The notes beneath the pieces were generated by a model, which was given only the letters and a program-made list of their open reading frames with translations, was not told the DNA's origin and made no database searches. The translations under genes were made by a program, and so were the position numbers. DNA of 64,000 nucleotides, taken from Pseudomonas hydrolytica (GTDB taxonomy: Bacteria > Pseudomonadota > Gammaproteobacteria > Pseudomonadales > Pseudomonadaceae). Positions 17,301 to 26,219 of this stretch are shown piece after piece. The stretch spans positions 4,402,001 through 4,466,000 of the forward strand of contig NZ_CP099397.1 of NCBI RefSeq assembly GCF_021495345.1, read 5' to 3'. Numbering within the stretch: the first letter of the stretch is position 1; each line of letters opens with the position of its first letter.

Positions 17301-17966
17301 ATGAAGCCTCTGTCCGTCCTGCGCGACGCCTGGTTTTTCTTCAGTCACAACCTGGCGGCCATCGCCCGCATCACCCTGCCCCTGCTGCTGCTCGAAGCCA
17401 TCTGCCAGGTTCTGCTCGCCGCCCAGCTCGGCGCGGACGCCAACCCGGCATACGGCATATTGCTCGGCGTGCTGTTCTACCCGTTGTACGCCGCGCCGCT
17501 GATTCTCTTCCTGCATGCGCGCAGCAGCGGGCGCGAAGCGAGCGCAGGCCAGCTATTCGCCGCCGCGCTGCAGCTGTGGCCGAGCTTCGCCCTGCTCGCC
17601 GGCCTGAGCACGCTGGTGATCATGCTGGGTCTGTCGCTGTTCATCGTGCCGGGTATCTGGATCATGGTGCGCCTGGCCTTCGCCGAGGTGATCCTGGTGC
17701 TGCGTCAGGAGCCGCCGATGCGCGCCCTGCAGAGCAGCTTCGGGCTGACCGAGGGGCGCTTCTGGCCGGTGTTCGTCTGCCTGGCCAACGTGCTGGTGCC
17801 ATTGTGGCTGCTGGACTGGTGGACGCAGCCGAGCCGCGACGACACCCTGCTGTGGGTGCTGCAGCAGGCCGGCAACGGCTTTCTCCAGCTGCTGGCGGTG
17901 GTGGTGGTGTTTCGCCTGTTCATGCTCCTCGACACGCAATCGGCGCCGGAGGAAAACACCGACTAG
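17301..17966 (+). CDS. YciC-family integral membrane protein
   Basis: This 221-residue protein has about five or six hydrophobic segments, beginning after MKPLSVLRDAWFFFSHNLAAIARITLPLLLLE, a pattern typical of YciC/UPF0259 proteins. The central helix pair includes LGLSLFIVPGIWIMVRL. The function of the family is unknown. The ATG at 17301 has no strong ribosome binding site. It follows the YbaK-like gene by 61 bases on the same strand. Confidence 0.8.
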   Translation: MKPLSVLRDAWFFFSHNLAAIARITLPLLLLEAICQVLLAAQLGADANPAYGILLGVLFYPLYAAPLILFLHARSSGREASAGQLFAAALQLWPSFALLAGLSTLVIMLGLSLFIVPGIWIMVRLAFAEVILVLRQEPPMRALQSSFGLTEGRFWPVFVCLANVLVPLWLLDWWTQPSRDDTLLWVLQQAGNGFLQLLAVVVVFRLFMLLDTQSAPEENTD

Positions 17967-18000
17967 GCTTGCAGCTTTGGCCAGATAAGGAGAGAGCGCC

Positions 18001-18438
18001 ATGAGCGAAACCAACCCCAGCATCCTGTCCCACGTGTCGATCGGCACCAACCGCTTCGACGAGGCCAGCGCCTTCTACGCCAAGGTGCTCGCCACCCTGG
18101 GCTGCAAGGAGATCATGCGTCATCCCGGCGCCGTGGCGTTCGGCCGCGAGTACCCGGAATTCTGGGTGCAGACGCCGATCAACGGCCAGCCGGCTACCCT
18201 CGGCAACGGCAGCCATTTCGGCTTCGTCGCCCCGAACAAGGAGTCGGTGCACGCCTTTCACCAGGCCGCCCTGGAAGCCGGCGCCAGCGACGAAGGCCAG
18301 CCAGGCCCGCGCCCGGATTACGGCGAGCCTTACTACGGCTGTTTCGTGCGCGATCTCGACGGCCACAAGATCGAGGCGGCCTATTGGGACATGTCGATGA
18401 TGTACGAGCTGTACGTCGAGCCGCACGAGCACGGCTGA
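18001..18438 (+). CDS. VOC-family protein (glyoxalase-like)
   Basis: This 145-residue protein has the two-module VOC fold with apparent metal ligands: H in ILSHVSIGTN, H in NGSHFGFVAP and E in DLDGHKIEAAYWD. FDEASAFYAKVLATLGCKE and PDYGEPYYGCFVRD are typical of the small cytosolic VOC subgroup found widely in proteobacteria. The substrate is unknown. AAGGAGAG is an excellent ribosome binding site 6 bases before the ATG. Confidence 0.88.
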   Translation: MSETNPSILSHVSIGTNRFDEASAFYAKVLATLGCKEIMRHPGAVAFGREYPEFWVQTPINGQPATLGNGSHFGFVAPNKESVHAFHQAALEAGASDEGQPGPRPDYGEPYYGCFVRDLDGHKIEAAYWDMSMMYELYVEPHEHG

Positions 18439-18445
18439 GGCCCAG

Positions 18446-19189
18446 CTACTGACGCGCCACCACTCGCTGGTAACGCAGCGCGGCTCGCGCGATCCAGCCC
18501 TCGCGTAGCAGGCTCTCCAGTGCAGCCGAGAGCTGCGGCAGGCGTTGCAGGCGCTGGCGGGAAAAGCCGATGTAGAGTTCGGTGCGTGCCTCGGGACGGT
18601 AGGCCGCCTTGACGATGCGCCCGGCCAGCTCGGGGGCGAGCAGGGCGTAGTCGACCTGGCAGTCGGTGCCCACCAGCACGTCGATGCGGCCGCGTGCGAG
18701 CATCTGAAGCAGTTGGCTCTCGTTGCTGACACCGACCTTGTTCAGCTTCTGATCGCCGTCGAACGGCTGGAAGTACACCGACTCCAGCACATGGCCGATG
18801 CGCAGCCCGCGAAGTTTCTCGTAGTCGTCCAGGCGCGTGGCCAGCGTCGGGCTGGCGTAGAAGCGCGGCGAGCAGGCGTAGTACGGCGCGTTCAGGTACT
18901 GGATATAGCGCTCGCGCTCCGCCGTTCTGGCCAGCCCGGTCATCAGATCGGCCTTGCCCTGCTCCAGCGCTGCCAGGCCGCGCGCCCAGGGTGCCCGCTC
19001 CACTTCGAAGCGCAGCCCGGTGCGGCGTGACAGCTCGTCGAGCAGATCGATGTCCAGCCCCTGCAAGCGGCCGTTCTCGCCCTCCATGCGAAAGGGCGGC
19101 CAGAGGTCGGTCATCACCCGCAGGGGCTCGGCTTCACCGGCCCGGCACAGCGGCACCAGCATCAGCATTGCGAACAGCCAGCTGCGCAT
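18446..19189 (-). CDS. Periplasmic amino-acid-type solute-binding protein (SBP_bac_3)
   Basis: This 247-residue protein has a signal peptide (MRSWLFAMLMLVPLCRAGEA) and the family-3 binding fold: LRVMTDLWPPFRMEGENGRLQGLDIDLLDEL, KADLMTGLARTAERERYI and RIDVLVGTDCQVDYAL. No ABC permease or ATPase is adjacent, which is common for Pseudomonas orphan binding proteins that may feed a distant transporter or act in sensing. Its ATG overlaps the SDR stop by one base (TGATG), so it is translated after the SDR gene. Confidence 0.85.
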   Translation of the reverse strand: MRSWLFAMLMLVPLCRAGEAEPLRVMTDLWPPFRMEGENGRLQGLDIDLLDELSRRTGLRFEVERAPWARGLAALEQGKADLMTGLARTAERERYIQYLNAPYYACSPRFYASPTLATRLDDYEKLRGLRIGHVLESVYFQPFDGDQKLNKVGVSNESQLLQMLARGRIDVLVGTDCQVDYALLAPELAGRIVKAAYRPEARTELYIGFSRQRLQRLPQLSAALESLLREGWIARAALRYQRVVARQ

Positions 19190-20034
19190 CAGTGGCGCCC
19201 CGAGCCCTGCGGCCGCAGCCCGGAAAGCCGCGGCAGCAATACCCGCTCGAACAGCCGCGGGAAGAAGCGCGCCAGCACCCGGGCGCGCCAGTCGACGTTG
19301 GACAACACCAGCAGACGCCGGCGCTTGAGCGCTCCCCGGTAGATCGCCTCGGCGACGTCCTGCGGCGAAGCCACCTTGCCCATCGCCAGGGGCGGCTGGG
19401 CGGCCACCGAGCCGTCGCCGACCAGGGCGTTCTTGCGCAGGTCGGTGGCAGTGAAGCCGGGGCACACCAGCATGACGTTGACCCCGGAGCCCTTGAGCTC
19501 GTAACGCAGGGTTTCGAACAGCCCGTGCAGCGCATGCTTGCTGGCGTTGTAGGCGCTGCGATAGAGCAAGGGGGCGATGCCCGACAGCGAGCTGAGCACG
19601 ATGATCTGGCCGCGCCGCGCGATCAGGCTGGGCAGCGCCGCCTGCGTACAGTGCAGGGCGCCGAAATAGTTGACCGCCATGACCCGCTGGAACACCTCCA
19701 GGCTGGTCTCGGCGAAGGTGCTGCGATGAGTGATGCCGGCGTTGTTGACCAGCACGTCGATACCGCCGAAACGCTCCACCGCCAGGGCCACGGCACGCTG
19801 CACCGCCTCGGCGTCGGCGACGTCGCAGACCAGCCCCAGGGCCTCGGCGTTGTGGTGGTCGGCCAGATGCTGCACCAGGCTGTCCAACGAGGCCTGCTGC
19901 AGGTCGAGGATCACCAGGCGCGCGCCCGCCTGAGCCAGACGCATCGCCAAGGCGCGGCCGATACCGGCACAGCCCCCCGTGATGAGGACGACCTTGCGAT
20001 CGAACACCTTGTTGGCGAACACCTTGCGATACAT
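19189..20034 (-). CDS. Short-chain dehydrogenase/reductase (SDR)
   Basis: This 281-residue classical SDR has the cofactor motif TGGCAGIG (about residues 19-26), NNAG, and the catalytic triad S...YNASK (S about 147, Y and K about 160). LVCPGFTATDLRKNA follows the active site. The C-terminus (RARVLARFFPRLFERVLLPRL) is amphipathic and basic, as in SDRs that act on membrane lipids. The substrate is unknown. GGGGAG lies before the ATG; the downstream solute-binding gene overlaps its stop by one base. Confidence 0.88.
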   Translation of the reverse strand: MYRKVFANKVFDRKVVLITGGCAGIGRALAMRLAQAGARLVILDLQQASLDSLVQHLADHHNAEALGLVCDVADAEAVQRAVALAVERFGGIDVLVNNAGITHRSTFAETSLEVFQRVMAVNYFGALHCTQAALPSLIARRGQIIVLSSLSGIAPLLYRSAYNASKHALHGLFETLRYELKGSGVNVMLVCPGFTATDLRKNALVGDGSVAAQPPLAMGKVASPQDVAEAIYRGALKRRRLLVLSNVDWRARVLARFFPRLFERVLLPRLSGLRPQGSGRH

Positions 20035-20064
20035 GCGCTGCTCCCCTGCACTGCCCTCGCGACA

Positions 20065-20304
20065 CTACAACCTGTTATGGCTGCCATCGCAACAGGGCGG
20101 CGTGGCCGTGTGCTTGCAGCCACAGAAAAATACCCGTTCGGCGCGCTCGGCATGGTACCTCAGCGGCGTCAGCCCGCTGCCCTTGTGGCTGCCGTCGCAG
20201 AACGGCTGGCTGGCGCTGTGCCCGCAACGGCACCAGAAATAGTCCTGCCCGGCTTCCACATCCACTGCGTAGGGGCCGCGCTGGGCGATCAGCGGCTGGT
20301 TCAT
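20065..20304 (-). CDS. Small iron-sulfur protein with two CDGSH motifs
   Basis: This 79-residue protein contains two zinc-finger-CDGSH sites: CRCGHSASQPFCDGSH and CGCKHTATPPCCDGSH, each fitting C-x-C-x2-S/T-x3-P-x-C-D-G-x-H. Each should bind a 2Fe-2S cluster through three Cys and one His; the role is electron transfer or cluster handling. GGGAGG precedes the ATG at 20304. It lies 30 bases upstream of the SDR start on the same strand. Confidence 0.9.
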   Translation of the reverse strand: MNQPLIAQRGPYAVDVEAGQDYFWCRCGHSASQPFCDGSHKGSGLTPLRYHAERAERVFFCGCKHTATPPCCDGSHNRL

Positions 20305-20394
20305 TTCAACCTCCCGGCAGAATGCCGCGAGCCTGGGCCGGCGGGCCACAGTCGGGTATCCTCGCCTCCCTTCAGCATAGCCGTCCGCGTCGCC

Positions 20395-21483
20395 ATGTCC
20401 CTGTCCCGCCCGTTCCGTCTGCTGCTCATCATCGCTTTGCTGTTCGGCGCCCTGTTCGCCCTGTTGCATGCCCTGACCTGGCGCCCCGCCGCGCACGAGC
20501 CGGCGCCGCTGGCCTGCAACGGCAAGGTGGCGCAGCTGCAACCGGGCCAGGCGCTCAAGGTGATGACCTGGAACGTGCAGTACCTGGCCGGCAAACGCCA
20601 TGTGTTCTGGTACGACCTGCCCGGCGGCGATGGCCCGGACGAGCGCCCGAGCAGCGACGATCTGGCCGCCACCCTGGACGAAGTGGTGCGCGTACTGCGC
20701 GACGAGCAGCCGGATCTGGTGCTGCTGCAGGAGCTGCACGACGGCGCCAAGGCCAGCGACTATCAGGACCAGCTGGCCCTGTTGCAGGAACGCCTGGCCG
20801 ATCTCTACCCGTGCAGCAGCCAGGCCTTTTACTGGAAGGCCGCGTTCGTCCCGCACCCGCGCATCCTCGGCAGCGTCGGCATGAAGCTCGGCACCCTGAG
20901 CCGCTTCCAGATCGCCCGCGCCGAACGCCTGCAACTGCCGGAAATCCCCAGCGACCCGCTGAGCCGCCAGTTCCAGCTCAAGCGCGCCTTGCTGGTCAGC
21001 CACCTGCCGATCCGTGGCGGCGGCGAGCTGGTGGCGATCAATACCCATTTCGATGCCTTCGCTCAGGGCGACGACACCATGCGGCGTCAGGTGCAGATGA
21101 CCGATGCGCTGCTGCAGCAGCTGCAGGCAGGCGCCAGCGCCTGGATCCTGGGCGGCGACCTCAACCTGCTGCCGCCCGGCCAGTTCCAGCATCTGCCGGA
21201 GAACCAGCGCGGCTGGTACGCCGCCGACAGCGAACTGCAGGATCTGGCCGGGCGCTACCCGATGATTCCCAGCCTGCAGCAGGCCAGCGGCGCACAGCAA
21301 GCGCAGTGGTACACCCATTACCCCAACGACCCGGCGGCGAGCGGCCCGGATCGCACCCTCGACTATCTGTTCTACAGCCCGCGCCTGACGCCCTTCGCCA
21401 GCCAGGTGCGCCAGCACGACACCCTGGGCATCTCCGACCACCTGCCGGTCATCGGTCGCTTCTTTCTGCCCAGCGAGGAATAA
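20395..21483 (+). CDS. Membrane-anchored endonuclease/exonuclease/phosphatase (EEP) family protein
   Basis: This 362-residue protein begins with one N-terminal membrane anchor (FRLLLIIALLFGALFALLHAL) and continues as a DNase I-like hydrolase outside the cytoplasm. Motifs are VMTWNVQYL, VLLQELHDG, LLVSHLPIRG, NTHFDAF, GGDLNLLPPG and GISDHLPVIG, giving the metal-binding and catalytic Asn/Glu/Asp/His set. Substrate could be a phosphodiester, sphingomyelin-like lipid or nucleic acid. An open frame extends far upstream but it lies antisense to the SDR and solute-binding genes and is rejected. Confidence 0.85.
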   Translation: MSLSRPFRLLLIIALLFGALFALLHALTWRPAAHEPAPLACNGKVAQLQPGQALKVMTWNVQYLAGKRHVFWYDLPGGDGPDERPSSDDLAATLDEVVRVLRDEQPDLVLLQELHDGAKASDYQDQLALLQERLADLYPCSSQAFYWKAAFVPHPRILGSVGMKLGTLSRFQIARAERLQLPEIPSDPLSRQFQLKRALLVSHLPIRGGGELVAINTHFDAFAQGDDTMRRQVQMTDALLQQLQAGASAWILGGDLNLLPPGQFQHLPENQRGWYAADSELQDLAGRYPMIPSLQQASGAQQAQWYTHYPNDPAASGPDRTLDYLFYSPRLTPFASQVRQHDTLGISDHLPVIGRFFLPSEE

Positions 21484-21576
21484 CCGGGGCGGGACTGGAC
21501 AAGTCCACCAGGAGTTGTCCATGCTCGCAGGGCACCAGCCCATAACGACAAGACGGCGAAGAGCCGCGACGACCGG

Positions 21577-22311
21577 ATGCCAAGACGCTTCTGCCTGTTA
21601 CTCATCGCCCTGCTCTGGCTGCCCGCTGCCCATGCGGACGACGCCAAACGCCGCATTCATGTCGGCTATTACGAATTCCCGCCGTACTCCTACACGGATG
21701 CCCAAGGCCAGCCCAGCGGCTCCGGCCTCGAGCTGACCGCGCGCCTGCTGGAGCAGGCCGGCTACCAGGCGGAGTTTCGCTCCTACCCCGGTGCGCGCCT
21801 CTATGGCGGCCTGATCGACGGCAGCGTGGAGGTGTGGACGGGGGCATCGGGCAAACCCGAGCTGACCGAGCACACCCTCGAAGGTCGCCACCTGCTCGGT
21901 GAAATCACCCTCAACCTGTACTTTCGCCACGACACCCCGCCACCGCGCGTGCCCGACGACCTGAACGGACGCGGCGTGATCCTGATCACCGGCTACAGCT
22001 ACTGGCAGGAGGTCAACCGGTGGCTGGAAGACCCGGCGCGTGAAATCACCCAGCACCGCACCGCCAGCCACACCTCGGCCCTGGAGATGCTGCTGCGCCG
22101 GCGTGGCGATTACCTGCTGGACTACCAGACGCCGGTGGACGAGGCCAGGCAGCTGCTGGGCATGCGCGAGCTGCCCTTCATCGAAGTGCAGCGCCTGCCG
22201 CTGAAGCTGATCTTCTCGCGCCGCGCCGCGGATGCCGAGCGCCTGCGCGACGAGCTCGACCGTGCCTATGAGGAACTGGAAGAGGCCGGCGAGGACCTCT
22301 GGCTGCCGTGA
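21577..22311 (+). CDS. Periplasmic substrate-binding protein (SBP_bac_3)
   Basis: This 244-residue protein has a signal peptide ending AAHA|DD and a family-3 binding fold: IHVGYYEFPPYSYTDAQG, GSGLELTARLLEQAGY and LLDYQTPVDEAR. As with the gene at 18446, no permease or ATPase is beside it. It ends 4 bases before the stop of the convergent TlpA-like gene. Confidence 0.85.
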   Translation: MPRRFCLLLIALLWLPAAHADDAKRRIHVGYYEFPPYSYTDAQGQPSGSGLELTARLLEQAGYQAEFRSYPGARLYGGLIDGSVEVWTGASGKPELTEHTLEGRHLLGEITLNLYFRHDTPPPRVPDDLNGRGVILITGYSYWQEVNRWLEDPAREITQHRTASHTSALEMLLRRRGDYLLDYQTPVDEARQLLGMRELPFIEVQRLPLKLIFSRRAADAERLRDELDRAYEELEEAGEDLWLP

Positions 22312-22315
22312 CGCC

Positions 22316-23122
22316 TCACTCCGGCCGCAGCGCGGCCAACGCCCGCTGCAGGCTGGCGTGCGACAGCTCACCGAGATGGCTGCCGACCTGACGCCCCTGG
22401 GCGTCGTAGAACAGCGTGGTCGGCAGGGCGCGCGAACCCACCAGCTGACCGAGACGTACCTGAGCGTCGAGCAGCACGTGCTGCAACTCCAGATTCTGAC
22501 TGGCGAGGTAGGCCTCGACCTCGCCGACGCTCTCGCCCTGATTGACGAACAGCACGCGGATGCCGGCCTCGCGCTGCTGCGCCTGCGCCAGCACCGGCAT
22601 CTCGCGACGGCACGGCGGGCACCAGGTGGCCCAGAGGTTGACCACCAGCGGCTGCCCGGCGTAATCACGCAGGTTCACCGTGCGGCCCTGAGCGTCCTGC
22701 AGCTGCAGGTCCGGCAATTGCGTACCCCGCTCCAGGGCGTGCAGCAACAGGCTGCCGCCCAGCCACAGGCTCAGGCCGAACGCCATCGCCACGCCCAGCG
22801 GCCGGCGCAGGCGGGCGTCGCGCCATAGATACCAGGCGCCCAGGGCCAGCGCCGCCAGCACGCCGGGCCAGGCGATGAAGCCGCCGTCACGAATGTCCAG
22901 CACCTGCCAGGGCGCTTCGCGATAGAACTCGGCGTAGCTGAGCACGAAGGCCAGACGCGCCACCAGCAGGCCCAGCAGCAACTGGCGAAACAGTTGCCGC
23001 TCCGGGTTGCAGCCCAGCCTGCGGCCGCTCCACCAGCCGACCAGGGTGGCCAGCAGCAGGCTGCCGAGCAACAGCAGGTGCGACGTAGAAAGGGCCAGCG
23101 GCCCGATATCCAGGGTCAACAT
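22316..23122 (-). CDS. Thioredoxin-like TlpA protein with Lgt-like membrane N-terminus
   Basis: This 268-residue protein has two parts. Residues 1-130 form about four membrane segments that resemble prolipoprotein diacylglyceryl transferase (YAEFYREAPWQVLDIRDGGFIAWPGVLAAL recalls the Lgt HW...GGMSFHG region) but are too short to be active Lgt. Residues 131-268 are a periplasmic TlpA/ResE-like thioredoxin with active site WATWCPPCRREMP and cis-Pro SRALPTT. A role in periplasmic thiol reduction is likely. The ATG at 23122, with GAGG before it, is preferred over GTG at 23128. It begins 7 bases after the hrpB stop. Confidence 0.82.
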   Translation of the reverse strand: MLTLDIGPLALSTSHLLLLGSLLLATLVGWWSGRRLGCNPERQLFRQLLLGLLVARLAFVLSYAEFYREAPWQVLDIRDGGFIAWPGVLAALALGAWYLWRDARLRRPLGVAMAFGLSLWLGGSLLLHALERGTQLPDLQLQDAQGRTVNLRDYAGQPLVVNLWATWCPPCRREMPVLAQAQQREAGIRVLFVNQGESVGEVEAYLASQNLELQHVLLDAQVRLGQLVGSRALPTTLFYDAQGRQVGSHLGELSHASLQRALAALRPE

Positions 23123-23129
23123 GAACACC

Positions 23130-25664
23130 TCATTTGCGGGGTTTGGCGCGCGCCGTGGGTTCGGCGATCAGCGGGTCGTCCGGCCAGTAGTGCTTGGGAT
23201 AGCGGCCCTTGAGGTCCTTCTTCACCTCCAGGTAGGTGTTGGCCCAGAAGCTGGCCAGATCCTGGGTGACCTGCACCGGCCGGCGCGCCGGCGACAGCAG
23301 GTGCAGCTTGAGGCCCAGGCGGCCGCCGGCGATGCGCGGCGTGGCGGCCAGACCGAACAGCTCCTGCAGGCGCACGGCGAGCACCGGCGGGTTTTCCGTG
23401 TAGTCGATGGCGATGCGCGAGCCGGACGGCACGCTCAGCGTGCGCGGCGCCAGCTCGTCGAGGCGTTGCGGCAGCGGCCAGGGCAGCAGCGTCTGCAGGA
23501 TCGCCGGCAGGTCGAGATTGGCGAAGTGGCTGAGGCGGTTGACCTTGCCCAGGAACGGCGTCAGCCACTGCTCGAGGCTGGCCAATAGCGCGGCATCGGA
23601 CAGGTCCGGCCATTCGCTCTGCCCCTGCTGCTGCAGGTCCAGCTCGCGCAGCAGCGCCACGCGCGCCTGCCACTGACGCAGGTCGGGCGTCCAGGGCAGC
23701 AGCTCCAGGCCCTTGCGTCGCACCAGCCCGACCAGGGCGCGGCTGCGCGTGTCCTCGTCCAGCGCTGCCAGTGCCTGGCGCTCCAGCACCAGTTCGCCCA
23801 CCTTGCGCTGACGTTCGGCGCGCAGCACGCCTTCGCGCTCGTCCCAGTCGAGCACCTCCAGCGTCGTGACCTGTTCGGCCAGTTCGCGCTCGAACAGCGC
23901 CGGGTCGAGATCGGCGGCCAGATAGATGCGCTCCTCGCGCTGACCCTGACGGCTACCCAGGTCGGCCACCACCAGCCATTCGTGCTTCATCAGCGCATCG
24001 GCCTCACCGAACTGTGCGGCGCGGCCGTTGGCCAGGCGGTAGTCGGCGCCACCGGCACGGCGCTGCTGGGCGATGCGGTCGGGGTAGGCGAAGGCCAGCA
24101 GACAGCCGAGCCAGCGCGGGTGCTCGGGGTCGCTCACCGCCCCAATGACCGGCCGCCCCTTGAGCAGTCCCTGAAACTGCTTGGCCAGCTGCCGGGCGCG
24201 CTGCACGCCGCCTTGAGCGCTGCGCGTGGCGCGGCTTTCGCCGCTGAGCAGGGCCAGGCGACTGTGCAGATCGGCGCCGCCGCCGCGCAGAATGTCGCGC
24301 TCGGAGAGCAGCGCGGCCAGATCGCAGGCCAGCGCGCCCAGGCCCAGCGCCTGACCACGCAGCAGCAGATGGGCGATGCGCGGATGGCTGGGCAGCTCGG
24401 CCATGGCCTGGCCATGGGCATTGAGCGCGCCACGTTCGTCCAGCGCGCCGAGGCGACCGAGCAGATCCAGCGCCTGCGCGTAGGCAGCCGGCGGCGGCAC
24501 GTCGAGCCAGCTCAGCTCCTGTGGCGTCACGCCCCAGCGCAGCAGTTGCAGGGCCAGCCCGGCCAGATCGGCCGCAAGGATTTCCGCACCGGAATAGGCG
24601 CTGAGCTGCTCGTGCTGCGCCTGCGACCACAGCCGATAGCACACACCCGGCTGCAGACGCCCGGCGCGGCCGGCACGCTGGGTCGCGGAAGCCCGGGAGA
24701 TGCGCTGGGTATCGAGACGGGTCATGCCACTGGCCGGGTCGAAGCGCGGCACCCGCGCCAGGCCGGCATCCACCACCACGCGCACGCCGTCGATGGTCAG
24801 GCTGGTCTCGGCGATATTGGTGGCCAGCACCACCTTGCGCGTACCCGCCGGCGCCGGCTCGATGGCGGCGCGCTGGGCGGCCAGATCGAGCTCGCCATGC
24901 AGCGGGCAGAGCAGAATGTCGTCGCGCCCCGCCAGCGCCTCGCCCAGTTGCTCGGCGACGCGGCGGATCTCGGCCTGCCCGGGCAGGAACACCAGCAGGC
25001 TGCCGGGCTCGTCGGCCAGCGCCTGCTGCACCGTCTGCAGCACCCGTGGCTCGATCCACTCGCCTGGCTGAAATGGCGCGCCCCAGCGGATATCCACCGG
25101 AAACATGCGCCCTTCGCTGCGCAGCACCGGCGCCTCACCAAGCAGCGCCGCCAGACGCTCCCCTTCCAGGGTGGCGGACATCAGCAGCACCTTTAGCGGC
25201 GCCTCGCCGCTGCCTTCGCCGCGGAACATGGCGCGGCCGTTGAGGGTCAGCGCCAGGGCCAGATCGGCATCCAGGCTGCGCTCGTGGAATTCGTCGAAGA
25301 TCACCAGGCCGACGCCTTCCAGCGCCGGATCGTCCTGCAGGCGGCGGGCGAGGATGCCTTCGGTGACCACCTCGATGCGCGTGTTCGGCCCCACCTTGCT
25401 GTCCAGGCGAATGCGGTAGCCCACCGTCTCGCCGACCCGTTCGCCCAGCTCGCTGGCCAGGCGCTCGGCGGCGGCGCGGGCGGCCAGTCGGCGTGGTTCG
25501 AGCATGAGGATGGTCTGTCCGGCCAGCCAGGGCGCATCGAGCAGCGCCAGAGGCACGCGGGTGGTCTTGCCGGCGCCGGGCGGCGCCTCCAGCACCACTT
25601 CGTGGCGGGCGCTCAAGGCATCGCGCAGGGCAGGTAACAGGGCATCGATGGGCAGGGCGTTCAT
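23130..25664 (-). CDS. hrpB: ATP-dependent helicase HrpB (DExH box)
   Basis: This 844-residue protein shows DExH helicase motifs: I APPGAGKT, Ia LEPRRLAARAAAERLA, II DEFHER, III LMSATLEG, V ATNIAETSLTIDGV and VI QRAGRAGR, followed by the HA2, and the HrpB C-terminal domain ending GLAATPRIAGGRLGLKLHLLSPARRPVQVTQDLASFW. Its length equals the usual 820-850 residues. HrpB binds peptidoglycan-related factors in some species and its RNA target is unknown. The TlpA-like gene follows 7 bases downstream. Confidence 0.93.
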   Translation of the reverse strand: MNALPIDALLPALRDALSARHEVVLEAPPGAGKTTRVPLALLDAPWLAGQTILMLEPRRLAARAAAERLASELGERVGETVGYRIRLDSKVGPNTRIEVVTEGILARRLQDDPALEGVGLVIFDEFHERSLDADLALALTLNGRAMFRGEGSGEAPLKVLLMSATLEGERLAALLGEAPVLRSEGRMFPVDIRWGAPFQPGEWIEPRVLQTVQQALADEPGSLLVFLPGQAEIRRVAEQLGEALAGRDDILLCPLHGELDLAAQRAAIEPAPAGTRKVVLATNIAETSLTIDGVRVVVDAGLARVPRFDPASGMTRLDTQRISRASATQRAGRAGRLQPGVCYRLWSQAQHEQLSAYSGAEILAADLAGLALQLLRWGVTPQELSWLDVPPPAAYAQALDLLGRLGALDERGALNAHGQAMAELPSHPRIAHLLLRGQALGLGALACDLAALLSERDILRGGGADLHSRLALLSGESRATRSAQGGVQRARQLAKQFQGLLKGRPVIGAVSDPEHPRWLGCLLAFAYPDRIAQQRRAGGADYRLANGRAAQFGEADALMKHEWLVVADLGSRQGQREERIYLAADLDPALFERELAEQVTTLEVLDWDEREGVLRAERQRKVGELVLERQALAALDEDTRSRALVGLVRRKGLELLPWTPDLRQWQARVALLRELDLQQQGQSEWPDLSDAALLASLEQWLTPFLGKVNRLSHFANLDLPAILQTLLPWPLPQRLDELAPRTLSVPSGSRIAIDYTENPPVLAVRLQELFGLAATPRIAGGRLGLKLHLLSPARRPVQVTQDLASFWANTYLEVKKDLKGRYPKHYWPDDPLIAEPTARAKPRK

Positions 25665-25795
25665 GGTCTCTCCGCAGCAAGCCGGCGATTATAACGGCGA
25701 ACTGCCAACCGCCCCGCGAGTCAGAAAGATCGAGCAGCAGTTTTGCAATCACCGCCTTGCTATAGTTGCGCCACTTTTTTCCATGGAGGTGCTCG

Positions 25796-26215
25796 ATGCG
25801 CACGAAATCCCGAGTTATCGCCGGCGTTGTCGCCGCAACCCTGTTCACTCAACTGACCGCCTGCGGCACCATCTTCTATCCGGATCGTCGCGGCCAGATC
25901 GAAGGCCAGATCGACCCGTTGATCGCCGGGGCCAACGCCATCGGCATCCTGTTCTACGTGATTCCCGGCCTGATCGCCTTCGCCGTCGACTTCGCCACCG
26001 GCGCCATCTACCTGCCGCAGGGCCAGACCGCTCAGGTCGATCCGCAGCAGCTCAAGCAGTTGATCGGCGAAGACGGCAAGGTCGACCAGTACGCCCTCAA
26101 GGCGCTGATCGAAAGCAGCACCGGCCATCAGCTGCCGCTGGACGACCCGCGCCTGATCCAGCACAGCGGCAGCACCGAGCAACTGGCCGCCTACGGTCTG
26201 CGCCCGGCCGCCTGA
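25796..26215 (+). CDS. Small lipoprotein of unknown function
   Basis: This 139-residue protein has a lipoprotein signal with lipobox LTAC near residue 23, then a hydrophobic hairpin (ANAIGILFYVIPGLIAFAVDFATGAIYL) and a soluble C-terminal half. I do not recognise a characterised relative. GGAGGTGCTCG gives a good ribosome binding site at the ATG 25796; the longer reading from 25766 lacks one and would bury the signal peptide. The cation exporter gene begins 4 bases after its stop, so the two are probably co-transcribed. Confidence 0.8.
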   Translation: MRTKSRVIAGVVAATLFTQLTACGTIFYPDRRGQIEGQIDPLIAGANAIGILFYVIPGLIAFAVDFATGAIYLPQGQTAQVDPQQLKQLIGEDGKVDQYALKALIESSTGHQLPLDDPRLIQHSGSTEQLAAYGLRPAA

Positions 26216-26219
26216 GGCC

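Noticed and set aside
18991..20394. A long upstream extension of the EEP-family gene.
   Set aside because: It overlaps the SDR and solute-binding genes on the other strand and is Arg/Ala/Gly-rich, whereas the membrane anchor at 20395 gives a natural N-terminus.
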